Positions 27,716 to 36,961 are shown, counted from the first letter of the stretch. The stretch: 37,229 bases of DNA from Shewanella chilikensis (GCF_002836945.1 NZ_NIJM01000043.1:1-37229), one strand, 5' to 3'. Translations and numbers: made by a program. The notes: generated by a model not told the origin, from the letters alone.

Positions 27716-28312
27716 TTGTTTCCTGAATCCAATCCATACTTCAGCGTGCCCCACGCCTTCGATGTCTATCTCAGCCTCTGGCCCAAGGACACTCCCTTGC
27801 CGACCGAGAGCCAGCTGCTGGCGATGCAATCCACCGGCTTGAAACTGATGAGCGAGGTCAAGGCGCTGGAAGCCGGCTGTTTGTTGCAGCTCAGGCAACT
27901 CGGCGATGAGGGCCGGGCGATAGTCGACTACCTCAAACTCCAGTCCCGTAAGATAGATCTGGTGTTACAGCACGTATTGGAGCAGGAGAGCCGCGAAGGC
28001 CAACACTGCCCCGGGGTGCAATTTGGCGGCAGCGGCGTGCGGGTGCAGTTACCCCAGGCACTGGACGCCGGTACATTTTGCAAGCTGACCCTGTTTATTC
28101 GCGATGAAATCCTGTCCTTGCAGTGTATCGCCTCGGTGCGGGAATGCCGCGCCGACCCAGACCATGAAGGCCAGTTTCTGGCCGATCTCGACTATCGGGT
28201 GATCCAGGATGCCGATATCGAACTCTTGGTCAAGGCCAGTCTCAGCGTGCAACAAAAGCAGCTCAAAAGGCGTAAGGCCAGTCAGGATCCCAACTGGCAT
28301 GAGCCAGCCTAA
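27716..28312 (+). CDS. PilZ-like domain protein
   Basis: A 198-residue cytoplasmic protein. I assign it to the PilZ-like group from its place and from the segment GQHCPGVQFGGSGVRVQLPQAL, which resembles the PilZ D/NxSxxG strand but lacks the Asp and Ser, so binding of cyclic di-GMP is doubtful. The only start that keeps the full N-terminus is TTG at 27716, preceded by GAGGCGGGA; a stop codon closes the frame further upstream, and the first internal ATG would drop about 35 residues. It diverges from lolC and precedes mfd by 53 bases. Confidence 0.65.
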   Translation: MFPESNPYFSVPHAFDVYLSLWPKDTPLPTESQLLAMQSTGLKLMSEVKALEAGCLLQLRQLGDEGRAIVDYLKLQSRKIDLVLQHVLEQESREGQHCPGVQFGGSGVRVQLPQALDAGTFCKLTLFIRDEILSLQCIASVRECRADPDHEGQFLADLDYRVIQDADIELLVKASLSVQQKQLKRRKASQDPNWHEPA

Positions 28313-28365
28313 ATCTCTACAATGGTGCGCAATCCATTCAGAATGAATCTGTTATCACATCTTCA

Positions 28366-31300
28366 ATGAATAAGTTTTCTGTACTGGCGCCTGCGGGTGC
28401 CCCAAAGGCCGGCGAGATCCGCCATCTTGGTCTCGGCGAAGGCGTGGAGCGCGCGCTGACCTTGGCCAACCTCGCCCGCCAACATCAAGGTGTCAGCCTG
28501 TTGGTAACAGCGGATACGCCAACCGCCCTGACACTGGAAGCCGAACTCAAATACCTTTTGGGTGATACCCTGCCCGTGTGGTTGTTTCCCGATCGGGAGA
28601 CCCTGCCCTACGACAGCTTTTCGCCGCATCAGGATCTGATCTCCCAGCGGCTGGAAACCCTGTCAAGGTTGCCAAGTGCCAAGCGCGCCCTGGTAATAGT
28701 GCCTATCAACACCCTGATGGTGCGACTGCCGCCCAAGTCTTTCCTGTCGGCCAATGTGATGTTGCTGAACAAGGGCGACAACTACAGCCTGCAACAGATG
28801 CGCGAGCACTTGGTCAGCGCCGGTTATCATCTGGTCGGTCAGGTTTATGAACATGGCGAATTTGCCATTCGCGGCTCGATTCTGGATATCTTTCCCATGG
28901 GCTCAGCCGAGCCGCTGCGAATTGAACTGTTCGATGATGAAGTGGAATCGATTCGCCATTTCGATCCTGAAACCCAACTATCCAAGGAACCCCTGTCGCA
29001 GGTACGGATGCTGCCGGCCAAGGAGTTCCCCACAGATGAACGGGCCATAGAAGGCTTCCGCCAGCGTTATCGGCGCTATTTTGAAGTATTGGTTAAAGAG
29101 CCCGAGTCCATCTATCAGCAGGTGAGCCGCCATTTGATGCCCGCCGGTATCGAAAACTACCTGCCCTTGTTCTTTGATGAAACCGCGACCCTATTCGACT
29201 ATTTTGCCGGCGATGTGCAACTGCTGACGCTGGGCGACCTGCAGCAGGCCGCCGATGCACATCTGACGCAAGTGCGCAATCGCTATGAAGACAGGCGCGT
29301 CGATCCGCTGCGGCCCCTGCTGGCCCCGGCAGACCTATATCTGTTGACCGAGCAGCTGTTTGCCGCCTTCAAGCGCTGGCCAAGACTGCAACTGAGCCAG
29401 GTGGATGCCCAAAAACAGCAGCAATTGGCTGCAGTAAGCGCGCTGCCGGATATCTCGGTCAACCATAAGCTGAAGCAGCCCTTGCAGGCATTGGCCGACT
29501 ATATCGCCTCGGCGGGCAGAGTCCTGCTGAGCGCCGAATCCGAAGGCCGCCGCGAGGCGCTGATGGAGTTGCTGGCCAAGATAGAGTTGCGCCCGGTACT
29601 GTTCCCGCATCTCAAGGCGTTTATCGACTCGGATGCACAGCTGGGGTTAATCGTCTCGCCCCTTGCCAAGGGCTGCGTACTCCATGAGCCCAAGCTGAGC
29701 ATAATTTGCGAAACCGAGCTCTTCGGTCAGCGGATCTCCCAGCAGAGACGGCGGGAAAAACAGCGCCAGATCAGCAGCGATGCCCTGATTAAAAACCTCG
29801 CCGAGCTCAAGGTCGGCCAACCCATAGTGCACCTGGAGCACGGGGTCGCCCTCTATCAGGGGCTGGAAACCCTGGATACCGGCGGCGTGGTGGCCGAATA
29901 CCTCAAGCTGGAATACGCCGGTGGCGACAAACTCTATGTGCCTGTGTCGTCACTCCACCTCATCAGCCGGTACGCCGTGGCACCGGATGAATCCCCCAAC
30001 CTCAACAAGTTGGGTAACGAGAGCTGGGCCAAGGCCAAGAAGAAGGCGATAGAGCGCATTCGCGATGTGGCTGCCGAGCTGCTGGATGTTTACGCCCGCC
30101 GTCAGGCCCGCCCCGGCGAGGCCTGTGAACTGGATGAGGCCGAATACGCCCTGTTCGCCCAGGGTTTCCCGTTCGAAGAGACTGTGGATCAGGAAACTTC
30201 CATCGCCGCCGTTCTCGCCGATATGCAGTCACCGGTGGCTATGGACCGTCTGATCTGTGGTGACGTGGGCTTTGGCAAGACAGAAGTGGCCATGCGCGCC
30301 GCCTTTGTTGCCGTCAACGCCGGCAAGCAAGTGGTGGTGTTGGTGCCCACGACTCTGCTGGCTCAGCAGCACTATGAAAACTTCAAGGACAGGTTCGCCG
30401 ACTGGCCGGTGCAGATTGAAGTTATGTCCCGTTTTCGCACCGCCAAAGAGCAGCAACAGGTGATTGCCGACCTGGCAAACGGCAAGGTGGATATTGTTAT
30501 CGGCACCCATAAGCTGCTCAACAGCGAGGTGAAATTTGACGCCCTCGGCCTGCTTATCATAGATGAGGAGCACAGGTTCGGGGTACGGCAGAAAGAGAAA
30601 ATCAAGGCGCTCAGGGCCAATGTGGATATTCTCACCCTGACGGCGACCCCTATTCCCCGCACCCTGAATATGGCCATGTCCGGCATGCGGGATCTGTCGA
30701 TTATCGCCACCCCGCCGGCCAAACGCCTGGCGGTGAAAACCTTCGTGCGCGAATACGACAAGGCCAGTGTCCGTGAGGCCATAGAACGGGAGCTCCTCCG
30801 TGGCGGCCAGGTCTATTACCTGCACAACAATGTGGAGAGCATAGAGAAACGCGCCGAGGAGCTGCGCGAGCTGTTGCCCGATGCCAGAGTGGTAGTAGCC
30901 CACGGCCAGATGCGCGAGCGCGAGCTGGAGCGGGTAATGTCCGATTTTTACCACAGACGCTACAACGTGTTGGTGTGTACCACCATTATTGAAACCGGTA
31001 TCGATGTGCCGAGCGCCAACACCATCATCATAGAGAGGGCCGACACCTTCGGGTTGGCGCAGCTGCATCAGCTCAGGGGCCGGGTTGGCCGCTCCCATCA
31101 CCAGGCTTATGCCTATCTGATGACCCCGCATCCGAAACGCATGACCTCAGATGCCCGCAAGCGCCTGGAAGCGATTGACGCCCTGGAAGATCTTGGCGCC
31201 GGATTTATGCTGGCGACTCAGGATCTGGAGATCCGCGGCGCCGGTGAATTGCTGGGGGATGAACAGAGTGGCCACATCTCCAAGATAGGCTTCAGCCTCT

Positions 31301-31830
31301 ATATGGAGATGCTGGAGTCGGCGGTCAAGGCGCTGAAACAGGGCAAGGAGCCATCCCTGGCGCAGATGCTCAACCAGCAGTGTGAAATCGAGCTGAGGAT
31401 CCCGGCGCTGTTGCCGGAAGACTATGTGGGCGATGTCAATATTCGCCTGTCGCTCTACAAACGGATAGCCAACTGCACTACGGAAGCGGCGCTGGATGAG
31501 CTCAAGGTGGAACTGATTGACCGTTTCGGTTTGTTGCCTGAAGCCACCCGAAACCTGATGCAACTGACACTGTACAAGCATCAGGCCACCGCGCTCGGGC
31601 TGAAAAAACTCGATTTTCACGCCCGCGGCGGCAGTGTCGAGTTTGGTGACGACCATATTATTGATCCCGGCTTTATCATCGGCCTGTTGCAATCCCAGCC
31701 ACAAATCTATCGAATGGATGGACCGAATAAGTTAAAGTTCACCCTGGCGGCCGAAAGCAGTAAAGAACGCCTGGAGATGGTAGGTCTTCTGCTGCAACAA
31801 CTGGCACAACACACTGTGGGAGAAAAATAG
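28366..31830 (+). CDS. mfd: transcription-repair coupling factor Mfd
   Basis: A 1154-residue DNA translocase that removes RNA polymerase stalled at lesions and recruits UvrA. The N-terminal third is the UvrB-like damage module (PDRETLPYDSFSPHQDLISQRL; RGSILDIFPMGS). The RNA-polymerase-interacting region follows at about 475-545 (VHLEHGVALYQGL). The RecG-like motor has Walker A GDVGFGKT (632-639), DEEH box (733-736), TATPIPRTL, and motif VI-type QLRGRVGRS. The C-terminal TRCF domain is complete. No good ribosome-binding site precedes the ATG. Length is normal for the family. Confidence 0.97.
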   Translation: MNKFSVLAPAGAPKAGEIRHLGLGEGVERALTLANLARQHQGVSLLVTADTPTALTLEAELKYLLGDTLPVWLFPDRETLPYDSFSPHQDLISQRLETLSRLPSAKRALVIVPINTLMVRLPPKSFLSANVMLLNKGDNYSLQQMREHLVSAGYHLVGQVYEHGEFAIRGSILDIFPMGSAEPLRIELFDDEVESIRHFDPETQLSKEPLSQVRMLPAKEFPTDERAIEGFRQRYRRYFEVLVKEPESIYQQVSRHLMPAGIENYLPLFFDETATLFDYFAGDVQLLTLGDLQQAADAHLTQVRNRYEDRRVDPLRPLLAPADLYLLTEQLFAAFKRWPRLQLSQVDAQKQQQLAAVSALPDISVNHKLKQPLQALADYIASAGRVLLSAESEGRREALMELLAKIELRPVLFPHLKAFIDSDAQLGLIVSPLAKGCVLHEPKLSIICETELFGQRISQQRRREKQRQISSDALIKNLAELKVGQPIVHLEHGVALYQGLETLDTGGVVAEYLKLEYAGGDKLYVPVSSLHLISRYAVAPDESPNLNKLGNESWAKAKKKAIERIRDVAAELLDVYARRQARPGEACELDEAEYALFAQGFPFEETVDQETSIAAVLADMQSPVAMDRLICGDVGFGKTEVAMRAAFVAVNAGKQVVVLVPTTLLAQQHYENFKDRFADWPVQIEVMSRFRTAKEQQQVIADLANGKVDIVIGTHKLLNSEVKFDALGLLIIDEEHRFGVRQKEKIKALRANVDILTLTATPIPRTLNMAMSGMRDLSIIATPPAKRLAVKTFVREYDKASVREAIERELLRGGQVYYLHNNVESIEKRAEELRELLPDARVVVAHGQMRERELERVMSDFYHRRYNVLVCTTIIETGIDVPSANTIIIERADTFGLAQLHQLRGRVGRSHHQAYAYLMTPHPKRMTSDARKRLEAIDALEDLGAGFMLATQDLEIRGAGELLGDEQSGHISKIGFSLYMEMLESAVKALKQGKEPSLAQMLNQQCEIELRIPALLPEDYVGDVNIRLSLYKRIANCTTEAALDELKVELIDRFGLLPEATRNLMQLTLYKHQATALGLKKLDFHARGGSVEFGDDHIIDPGFIIGLLQSQPQIYRMDGPNKLKFTLAAESSKERLEMVGLLLQQLAQHTVGEK

Positions 31831-32960
31831 TGTATCGAAATATGCTGGCAACCCTGGCTCTGGGGCTGACACTTTCGCCTGTATTGCAGGCGGCACAATA
31901 TCCTTGGTACGAAGTCGAGGTATACCTGTTTGAGCGCCCCGGGCCAAGCACGGAAAAGTGGCCGGATACGCCGCTGGAGCTCAAACTGAACAAGACCATA
32001 GACTTGATCACTCCCCAGGTCGCCACCGAAATCAGCTCAAGCAGCATGGCTGGGGGAGACTGTGATCCGCAATGGCAATCTCAATCCGCAGGCAGCGCAG
32101 CAGATAAGGCTCTCAATAACGATGCCTCCGGCTCACAGCACGGCCGCCCCCTTCAGGCAGGCCAAGTGATATCTCTGGCCCAGGCCGATAACACGACTCA
32201 AGCGGATGCCACCGCTTTGCCTTGCCAACAGCGGCAAGCGGAAATCCGTATGCCCAAGCAGTTGCCTGTGAATATCAGTCCCAGAGACAGCAGCACAGCC
32301 GCCCAACCCGGCGCCCTGCTGCTCAGTGAAAGTCGGGCCCAATTTGGCGGTGTTATCAATGCCCTCAAGCGGCAACGCGGTTTGAAAGGGCTTTTGCATC
32401 TCACCTGGCAGCAACAGATGAAACCCCGCCACAGAGCCGAGGCACTGCATCTCTTCGGTGGCCGTAACTTTGGCTCAGACTTCAAGCTTTCAGGCTTGCC
32501 CCAGAGCCAGTTGGACACGGCTTCGAACTCATCTTTGAATGGTTTATCAGAAGACTTATCTGAAGAAAAACTGCCTGAGCAAGCATTGGACAATGGCCTG
32601 GGTGAACCAACTCAAATGGGCAGTGAGGAATATGCAGCGCTTGGGAGCTTGATGGTGCCGCAAACGCCCAAGGCTGTGTGGGAGCTTGATGGGCTTTTGA
32701 ATATCTATCTCAGCCATTATCTCTATGTGGAAACCCGCTTTAACTTGAGGGAAGCCGGCTATAAATCTCTGGCCACCCAGGAAGGTGAGCCTGAGCTGCA
32801 AACTCCCTTTCTTTACAGCATTCCCATGGAGCAAAATCGCCGTATTCGCAGCGGGGAAATACACTACTTCGATCATCCCAGAATGGGGATGATCCTACAG
32901 GTAAGGCGTATGGCCCAGCCAGGCAGCCAAACTCAAGCCGATAGTGGCGAAGAGCTCTGA
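31830..32960 (+). CDS. csiV: CsiV-family periplasmic protein
   Basis: A 376-residue exported protein with a signal peptide ending near LQA-AQYP and the CsiV-family start WYEVEVYLFER, plus family C-terminal motifs (LDGLLNIYLSHYLYVETRFNLRE; IHYFDHPRMGMILQVR). The family is named for a peptidoglycan-binding cell-shape integrity protein of Vibrio cholerae. The middle (about residues 75-270) is poorly conserved in look and Gln/Ser/Ala-rich. The start is GTG overlapping the mfd stop (TAGTG), with GGGAG seven bases upstream; an ATG at 31842 would also leave a signal peptide. It is translationally coupled to mfd. Confidence 0.82.
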   Translation: MYRNMLATLALGLTLSPVLQAAQYPWYEVEVYLFERPGPSTEKWPDTPLELKLNKTIDLITPQVATEISSSSMAGGDCDPQWQSQSAGSAADKALNNDASGSQHGRPLQAGQVISLAQADNTTQADATALPCQQRQAEIRMPKQLPVNISPRDSSTAAQPGALLLSESRAQFGGVINALKRQRGLKGLLHLTWQQQMKPRHRAEALHLFGGRNFGSDFKLSGLPQSQLDTASNSSLNGLSEDLSEEKLPEQALDNGLGEPTQMGSEEYAALGSLMVPQTPKAVWELDGLLNIYLSHYLYVETRFNLREAGYKSLATQEGEPELQTPFLYSIPMEQNRRIRSGEIHYFDHPRMGMILQVRRMAQPGSQTQADSGEEL

Positions 32961-33233
32961 TCAGTGACTGATAGAGAAGTCGAGGTAGATCTCATCTGCC
33001 TCGTCTTCTTCCACATAGACACTATCGACCCGCGCCTGAGGTGGCCCCTGTTCGCACCAGGTTATTAAGTGATCGACGGCCGGATAAGCCCCCTGCGCCA
33101 ACACTTCAACCGAACCATCTTCTTTGTTGCGCACATACCCCGTCACCCCCAGTGACTGAGCCTTTTGCTGGGTAAAACGTCTGAAACAGACTCCCTGCAC
33201 CTTGCCTTTTACAGTCAGCAGCACCCGCTTCAT
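32961..33233 (-). CDS. yccX: acylphosphatase
   Basis: A 90-residue enzyme that hydrolyses acyl-phosphates. The catalytic Arg lies in GKVQGVCFRRF and the catalytic Asn in GYVRN, both family hallmarks; the usual Gly in GVGFR is Cys here. A strong GGAGA precedes the ATG. Its stop codon directly abuts that of convergent csiV, with no bases between, so no terminator separates them. A possible promoter lies at 33268-33296. Confidence 0.93.
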   Translation of the reverse strand: MKRVLLTVKGKVQGVCFRRFTQQKAQSLGVTGYVRNKEDGSVEVLAQGAYPAVDHLITWCEQGPPQARVDSVYVEEDEADEIYLDFSISH

Positions 33234-33267
33234 GGGCGTCTCCTTGTGGCTTCATTATCTTGCTATG

Positions 33268-33296
33268 CTTATAAATCAAGCAGTTGATTAACAAAA
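33268..33296 (-). promoter_or_regulatory. possible sigma-70 promoter of yccX
   Basis: On the minus strand TTTTGT (33296-33291) and TATAAG (33273-33268) are 17 bases apart, about 35 bases before the yccX start. It lies after the intergenic terminator, which argues that yccX does not need read-through. Confidence 0.35.
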
Positions 33297-33300
33297 AAGC

Positions 33301-33332
33301 AAAAAAAACAGCTAACAAAAGAGTGTTAGCTG
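33301..33332 (-). terminator. strong rho-independent terminator
   Basis: CAGCTAACA (33309-33317) and TGTTAGCTG (33324-33332) form a 9-bp perfect stem with a 6-base loop; on the minus strand it is followed by eight T residues. It ends transcription coming from the ycfP side or from the candidate RNA. Confidence 0.9.
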
Positions 33333-33443
33333 CATCGGGCGACATACGCAAAATGTCCGGTAATTTTGCAACCACAAAGCGTAACACTTTGTATCAAAAC
33401 CACCATAAAACGTAACTTTACACAGCTAAAGGCCCGATGCAAC
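33301..33443 (-). ncRNA. candidate CRP-regulated small RNA
   Basis: On the minus strand a possible -10 (TATGTT, 33455-33450) would start an RNA near 33443. Its 5' end (TGCATCGGGC, 33441-33432 region) pairs perfectly over 10 bp with GCCCGATGCA near its 3' end (33340-33331). Inside are two hairpins: ACAAAG/CTTTGT (33374-33379 with 33387-33392) and GCAAAAT/ATTTTGC (33348-33354 with 33363-33369). It ends in a stem CAGCTAACA/TGTTAGCTG (33309-33332) followed by eight U residues, a textbook rho-independent and Hfq-friendly end. A CRP-like site lies upstream. No convincing reading frame is present. The alternative is a long 3' UTR of ycfP. I know no named family for it. Confidence 0.45.
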
Positions 33444-33480
33444 CAGCGCAACATACAGAACAACAACCCGAAACCCCTCT

Positions 33481-33496
33481 CGTGACATCGATCACA
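33481..33496. promoter_or_regulatory. CRP-binding-site candidate
   Basis: CGTGACATCGATCACA fits the CRP consensus TGTGA-N6-TCACA at nine of ten positions. Its centre (33488.5) lies about 45 bases upstream of the predicted start of the candidate small RNA, near the class II activator distance, and 40 bases downstream of the ycfP stop. Confidence 0.5.
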
Positions 33497-33528
33497 AAAA
33501 GGGCTTGTTTTACCGCACAAAATAGGGT

Positions 33529-34089
33529 TTAACCCACGCGCTCTACACCCTCATTCTGCTTGAAGGCTTTAATCTGAGTCAAATGGCTCGCCAGCGAGGC
33601 AAACTTATGACTCTGCTGTTTGTCCCAAATCACTTCATAATAGCGGCTGAGCAAGGCATGGCTGCGGGTGCTGTCCAAGACCTCATCCTCGGTCGACAGC
33701 AGGCACAGGGCGCGGTTACGGTTCTTGCTGCGAAAATCGGTCACGCACTTGCTGGCAATATCGGCGTACTCTTCCGGCCTGTCTATCTTGCCGGGCATGT
33801 TTTCCTCCGGCCAAAGATTGGGGTTGACCAATATCGCCTTGAGCCCGGACAGGAAAGCGATCCGCTCGGCCCAATAAGCTCCCAGCCCCACACCTATGAT
33901 CAATGGCTTGGGATCGTCAGTGAGTTTAAGCTGCTTACTGACCTCATTCAGCAGATGCTGCATATCGTGTCTGGGATGCTGGGTGCTGTAGCTGATGAGA
34001 CGCACATCATCATCAATAAACTGTAACTGCCTGACTTTTTCATGATTACCCGGGCTGGTGGCATCAAATCCGTGAAAATACAAAATCAT
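33529..34089 (-). CDS. ycfP: YcfP/UPF0227 alpha/beta-hydrolase-like protein
   Basis: A 186-residue protein very close to E. coli YcfP: it opens with [20 protein letters not shown] and has [12 protein letters not shown] and [24 protein letters not shown]. The fold is alpha/beta-hydrolase-like, but the place of the usual nucleophilic Ser (GxSxG) reads GVGLG, as in the family, so esterase activity is doubtful. Function unknown. GAGGAAAC precedes the ATG. It follows nagZ on the same strand with an 82-base gap that carries a palindrome, so it may have its own regulated promoter. Confidence 0.9.
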   Translation of the reverse strand: MILYFHGFDATSPGNHEKVRQLQFIDDDVRLISYSTQHPRHDMQHLLNEVSKQLKLTDDPKPLIIGVGLGAYWAERIAFLSGLKAILVNPNLWPEENMPGKIDRPEEYADIASKCVTDFRSKNRNRALCLLSTEDEVLDSTRSHALLSRYYEVIWDKQQSHKFASLASHLTQIKAFKQNEGVERVG

Positions 34090-34132
34090 TTTGTTTCCTC
34101 AAGTCTCATTCCAGTCATGGTTATACAGGTTT

Positions 34133-34153
34133 CAAACTAACCAAGTTAGTTTG
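34133..34153. promoter_or_regulatory. palindrome between nagZ and ycfP (operator or hairpin)
   Basis: CAAACTAAC (34133-34141) and GTTAGTTTG (34145-34153) are perfect inverted arms around CAA. On the minus strand the -10-like TATAAC lies shortly downstream (about 34125), so the palindrome would overlap a -35 region as a repressor operator. There is no T-run, which speaks against a simple terminator. Confidence 0.45.
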
Positions 34154-34171
34154 CGCCTATATTGTGCCAAA

Positions 34172-35188
34172 TCAATTTTTTGTGGATGAAATCCTTGCCG
34201 CCAGCTCGCGGGCTCGCTCCCAGCGCGCTTCATCCTGCAATGCTTGCATCACCTTAGCAGGGTCTGCCCTCAATGTCGCAGCCGGAAAAGGATTGCTCTC
34301 GGGCCAAGGGAAGTCTCCCAGAAGGCTTCTGGCGCCCTCAGGGTCATTGCATACCAATACCATGTTACAACCGGCATCCAGTGCCGCTCTGGCCCTGGCC
34401 TGATAGTCTCCTGCTACCGCCGCCCCTGTCATGCCGAGATCGTCCGAGAAAATCACTCCATTAAAGGCCAGTTTGCCGCGCAGTTCCTGCTGGAGCCAAA
34501 AAGATGAAAATCCGGCGGGGTTTGGGTCTACTTCGGGATAAATCACATGAGCCGGCATAATACCTTGGAGCATCTCTTTGGCGATCAGCTGTGAAAAAGG
34601 CTGCATATCACACTCGGCAATCTCTTGATAGCTGCGCGGGTCGACCGGCTGGGCAATATGGGAGTCGGCCTCGACGCTGCCGTGGCCGGGAAAATGTTTA
34701 CCCACTGCGGCCATACCGGCCTCAGTCATGCCTTCAATAAAGGCTGCTGCCAGCGCGGTGACCTGCTCGGGTTTTGAGGCGAAACTGCGGGTGCCTATCA
34801 CCTGACTGATGCCATTGAGATCGAGCACAGGGGCAAAGCTTAAATCTATGTCGCAGGCCAATAGCTCGACGGCCATCAAAAAGCCCAGCTCTTTGGCCCA
34901 GGTTGACGCCAGCTGAAGCGAGCCTGCGGCGGCCGGCAATATATCGCCCATGGCTGGGATTTGGGTAAATCCCTTGCGAAAACGCTGTACCCTGCCCCCT
35001 TCATGATCGACAGCAATTAGCAGTTCGGGACGCACCCGACGAACCGCGCGGATCAGGGCTATCAGTTGCTCTCTGTCTTGGTAATTACGGCTGAAAAGAA
35101 TTAGGCCGCCAACGGCCGGATGTTGCAGGACAGAAGCCTCCTCTTGGGTCAACTCGACAGAGGCAAGATCCAGCATTAAGTGACTCAT
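34172..35188 (-). CDS. nagZ: beta-N-acetylhexosaminidase NagZ
   Basis: A 338-residue cytoplasmic glycoside hydrolase (family 3) that removes GlcNAc from 1,6-anhydromuropeptides in peptidoglycan recycling. Family motifs are [12 protein letters not shown], the mobile catalytic loop [14 protein letters not shown] (the His-Asp acid/base pair), and [10 protein letters not shown] with the nucleophilic Asp. An upstream in-frame ATG at 35215 would add nine residues, but the ATG at 35188 has GGAG at the right distance and matches the known start MSHLMLDL. It precedes ycfP, as in E. coli. Confidence 0.95.
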   Translation of the reverse strand: MSHLMLDLASVELTQEEASVLQHPAVGGLILFSRNYQDREQLIALIRAVRRVRPELLIAVDHEGGRVQRFRKGFTQIPAMGDILPAAAGSLQLASTWAKELGFLMAVELLACDIDLSFAPVLDLNGISQVIGTRSFASKPEQVTALAAAFIEGMTEAGMAAVGKHFPGHGSVEADSHIAQPVDPRSYQEIAECDMQPFSQLIAKEMLQGIMPAHVIYPEVDPNPAGFSSFWLQQELRGKLAFNGVIFSDDLGMTGAAVAGDYQARARAALDAGCNMVLVCNDPEGARSLLGDFPWPESNPFPAATLRADPAKVMQALQDEARWERARELAARISSTKN

Positions 35189-35360
35189 AAACATCTCCAA
35201 CAGGGTACCGCGCATGAAAGCGACTGAAAAAGGTACGAAATGGTGTTAGCCCCGATACAGGTATGGCAGCAAGGAAAGCGCAACCAGGGTCAATCCCTTT
35301 GTTAGCAAGGCTAATGCAACCTTAGCTTAATAAGAATAACTAATGATATTCCAGGCCAAA

Positions 35361-35438
35361 AGTATGGGATACTTGCCCATGGGCAGAGTAACTTGGGTCA
35401 AGGTTACTCCGAAACCTGCGCATGCGCGAGCAATGCGC
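35361..35438 (+). promoter_or_regulatory. hairpin-rich leader upstream of sdaA
   Basis: Four dyads stand in a row: AGTAT-GGG-ATACT (35361-35373), GCCCATGGGC (35375-35384), GAGTAAC/GTTACTC (35386-35392 with 35403-35409) and GCGCAT/ATGCGC (35418-35423 with 35433-35438). They lie 47-124 bases before the sdaA start codon. They may be operators or a structured 5' UTR. I see no match to the glycine riboswitch. Confidence 0.4.
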
Positions 35439-35484
35439 CTCCCAATGACTAAAATAACAACGAAACAGCAACAGGGTTAACCAA

Positions 35485-36861
35485 ATGATTAGCGTATTCG
35501 ATATGTTCAAGATAGGTATAGGGCCTTCCAGTTCCCATACCGTGGGTCCGATGAAAGCGGGCAAAATCTTTATCGAACAACTGGCTGTAGATGACTTACT
35601 TGGACAGGTCGACGAACTGCAGGCAGAACTTTTTGGCTCTCTTGGACAAACAGGCAAGGGCCACGGTACCGGCAAAGCGGTGATTCTGGGATTGATGGGG
35701 GAAGATCCGGAAACCGTCGACACCGACAGCATAGAGGCGATTCTGGCAGAAGTAGCCGACAGCCAGACACTGACGCTCAGCGATGGCCGTAAGGTTAAGT
35801 TTACCCGCGAAGATGGTATCACCTACCATAGGCGCAAGACACTGCCGGCACACGCCAACGCCATGACACTCTACGCCCTCAAGGCCGGAGAGTGTTTGTA
35901 TCAACGCACTTACTATTCGGTCGGCGGCGGTTTTATTCTCGATGAGGATGAAATTCAGCAGCGTAACGCTTCTCCGGCGACTCCCATCGCCCAGGCGCCT
36001 TACGATTTCAATACTGCCAGCGAACTCTTGGAGCTTTGCAGCGACAATGGCCTGAGCATCTCTTCGCTGATGATGGCCAACGAGCTCAGCATAGCCCCAG
36101 AAGATGAAGTCAAAGCCAAACTGTGGCATATCTGGCAAACCATGAAAGCCTGCGTCGAAAAAGGCTATCAGAAAGAAGGCATTTTGCCCGGTGGCCTTAA
36201 ACTGCGCCGCCGCGCTCCGGCACTGCATCGCCGCCTCAAGGCCGAAGGCCGCAACAATATCGATCCCCTCAATGCCATGGATTGGGTGGACTTATTTGCC
36301 CTGTCTGTGAATGAGCAAAATGCCGCCGGTGATCGTGTGGTAACGGCGCCCACCAATGGCGCCGCCGGTATCATCCCCGCCGTGCTCTGCTACTACGACA
36401 CCTTTGTTCAGGAAGTGGATGAAGATGTCTGTTGCCGTTTTCTGTTGACGGCGGCGGCCATAGGGATTCTGTACAAGAAAAACGCCTCCATTTCCGGAGC
36501 CGAGGTTGGCTGTCAGGGCGAAGTCGGCGTGGCTTGCTCTATGGCCGCTGCCGCACTGACCGAAATCATGGGTGGTACGGTCGAGCATGTTGAAAACGCG
36601 GCAGAAATCGGTATGGAACACAATCTGGGGTTGACCTGCGATCCTGTCGGCGGCCTGGTGCAGGTTCCCTGTATCGAACGAAACGCCATGGGCGCAGTCA
36701 AGGCCATCAACGCCTCACGCATGGCACTGCGCGGCGACGGCAATCACAAGGTTTCCCTGGATAAGGTGATCAAGACCATGATGGATACCGGCAAAGATAT
36801 GCGCAGCAAGTACAAGGAAACCGCCAAAGGCGGCCTGGCGGTTAATATCGTCGAGTGTTGA
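35485..36861 (+). CDS. sdaA: L-serine ammonia-lyase (L-serine dehydratase)
   Basis: A 458-residue single-chain iron-sulfur enzyme that deaminates L-serine to pyruvate and ammonia. The N-terminal beta domain starts with [25 protein letters not shown]; the C-terminal alpha domain has [38 protein letters not shown] and [16 protein letters not shown], with the cysteines expected to bind the [4Fe-4S] cluster. An AGGG lies eight bases before the ATG. The gene stands alone between a structured leader and a strong terminator. sdaA and sdaB cannot be separated by sequence alone. Confidence 0.95.
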   Translation: MISVFDMFKIGIGPSSSHTVGPMKAGKIFIEQLAVDDLLGQVDELQAELFGSLGQTGKGHGTGKAVILGLMGEDPETVDTDSIEAILAEVADSQTLTLSDGRKVKFTREDGITYHRRKTLPAHANAMTLYALKAGECLYQRTYYSVGGGFILDEDEIQQRNASPATPIAQAPYDFNTASELLELCSDNGLSISSLMMANELSIAPEDEVKAKLWHIWQTMKACVEKGYQKEGILPGGLKLRRRAPALHRRLKAEGRNNIDPLNAMDWVDLFALSVNEQNAAGDRVVTAPTNGAAGIIPAVLCYYDTFVQEVDEDVCCRFLLTAAAIGILYKKNASISGAEVGCQGEVGVACSMAAAALTEIMGGTVEHVENAAEIGMEHNLGLTCDPVGGLVQVPCIERNAMGAVKAINASRMALRGDGNHKVSLDKVIKTMMDTGKDMRSKYKETAKGGLAVNIVEC

Positions 36862-36915
36862 TTACCAAATCAATCTCTCCGGTAGTCCCTCCGAAAACAG
36901 GACTATCTCCCCGAT

Positions 36916-36950
36916 AAAAGAAGAGCGCCAAATTTGGCGCTCTTCTTTTT
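36916..36950. terminator. strong terminator after sdaA
   Basis: A fully self-complementary stretch centred at 36932/36933 (key part AAGAGCGCCAAATTTGGCG) gives up to 17 paired bases, with A residues on the left and T residues on the right. The loop would take a few of the central bases. It can serve both directions. Confidence 0.9.
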
Positions 36951-36961
36951 TAAACTTAATC

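Noticed and set aside
33326..33520. 64-codon minus-strand frame in the ycfP-yccX gap
   Set aside because: It runs into a terminator stem, has no ribosome-binding site and resembles no protein I know; the RNA structure explains the region better.
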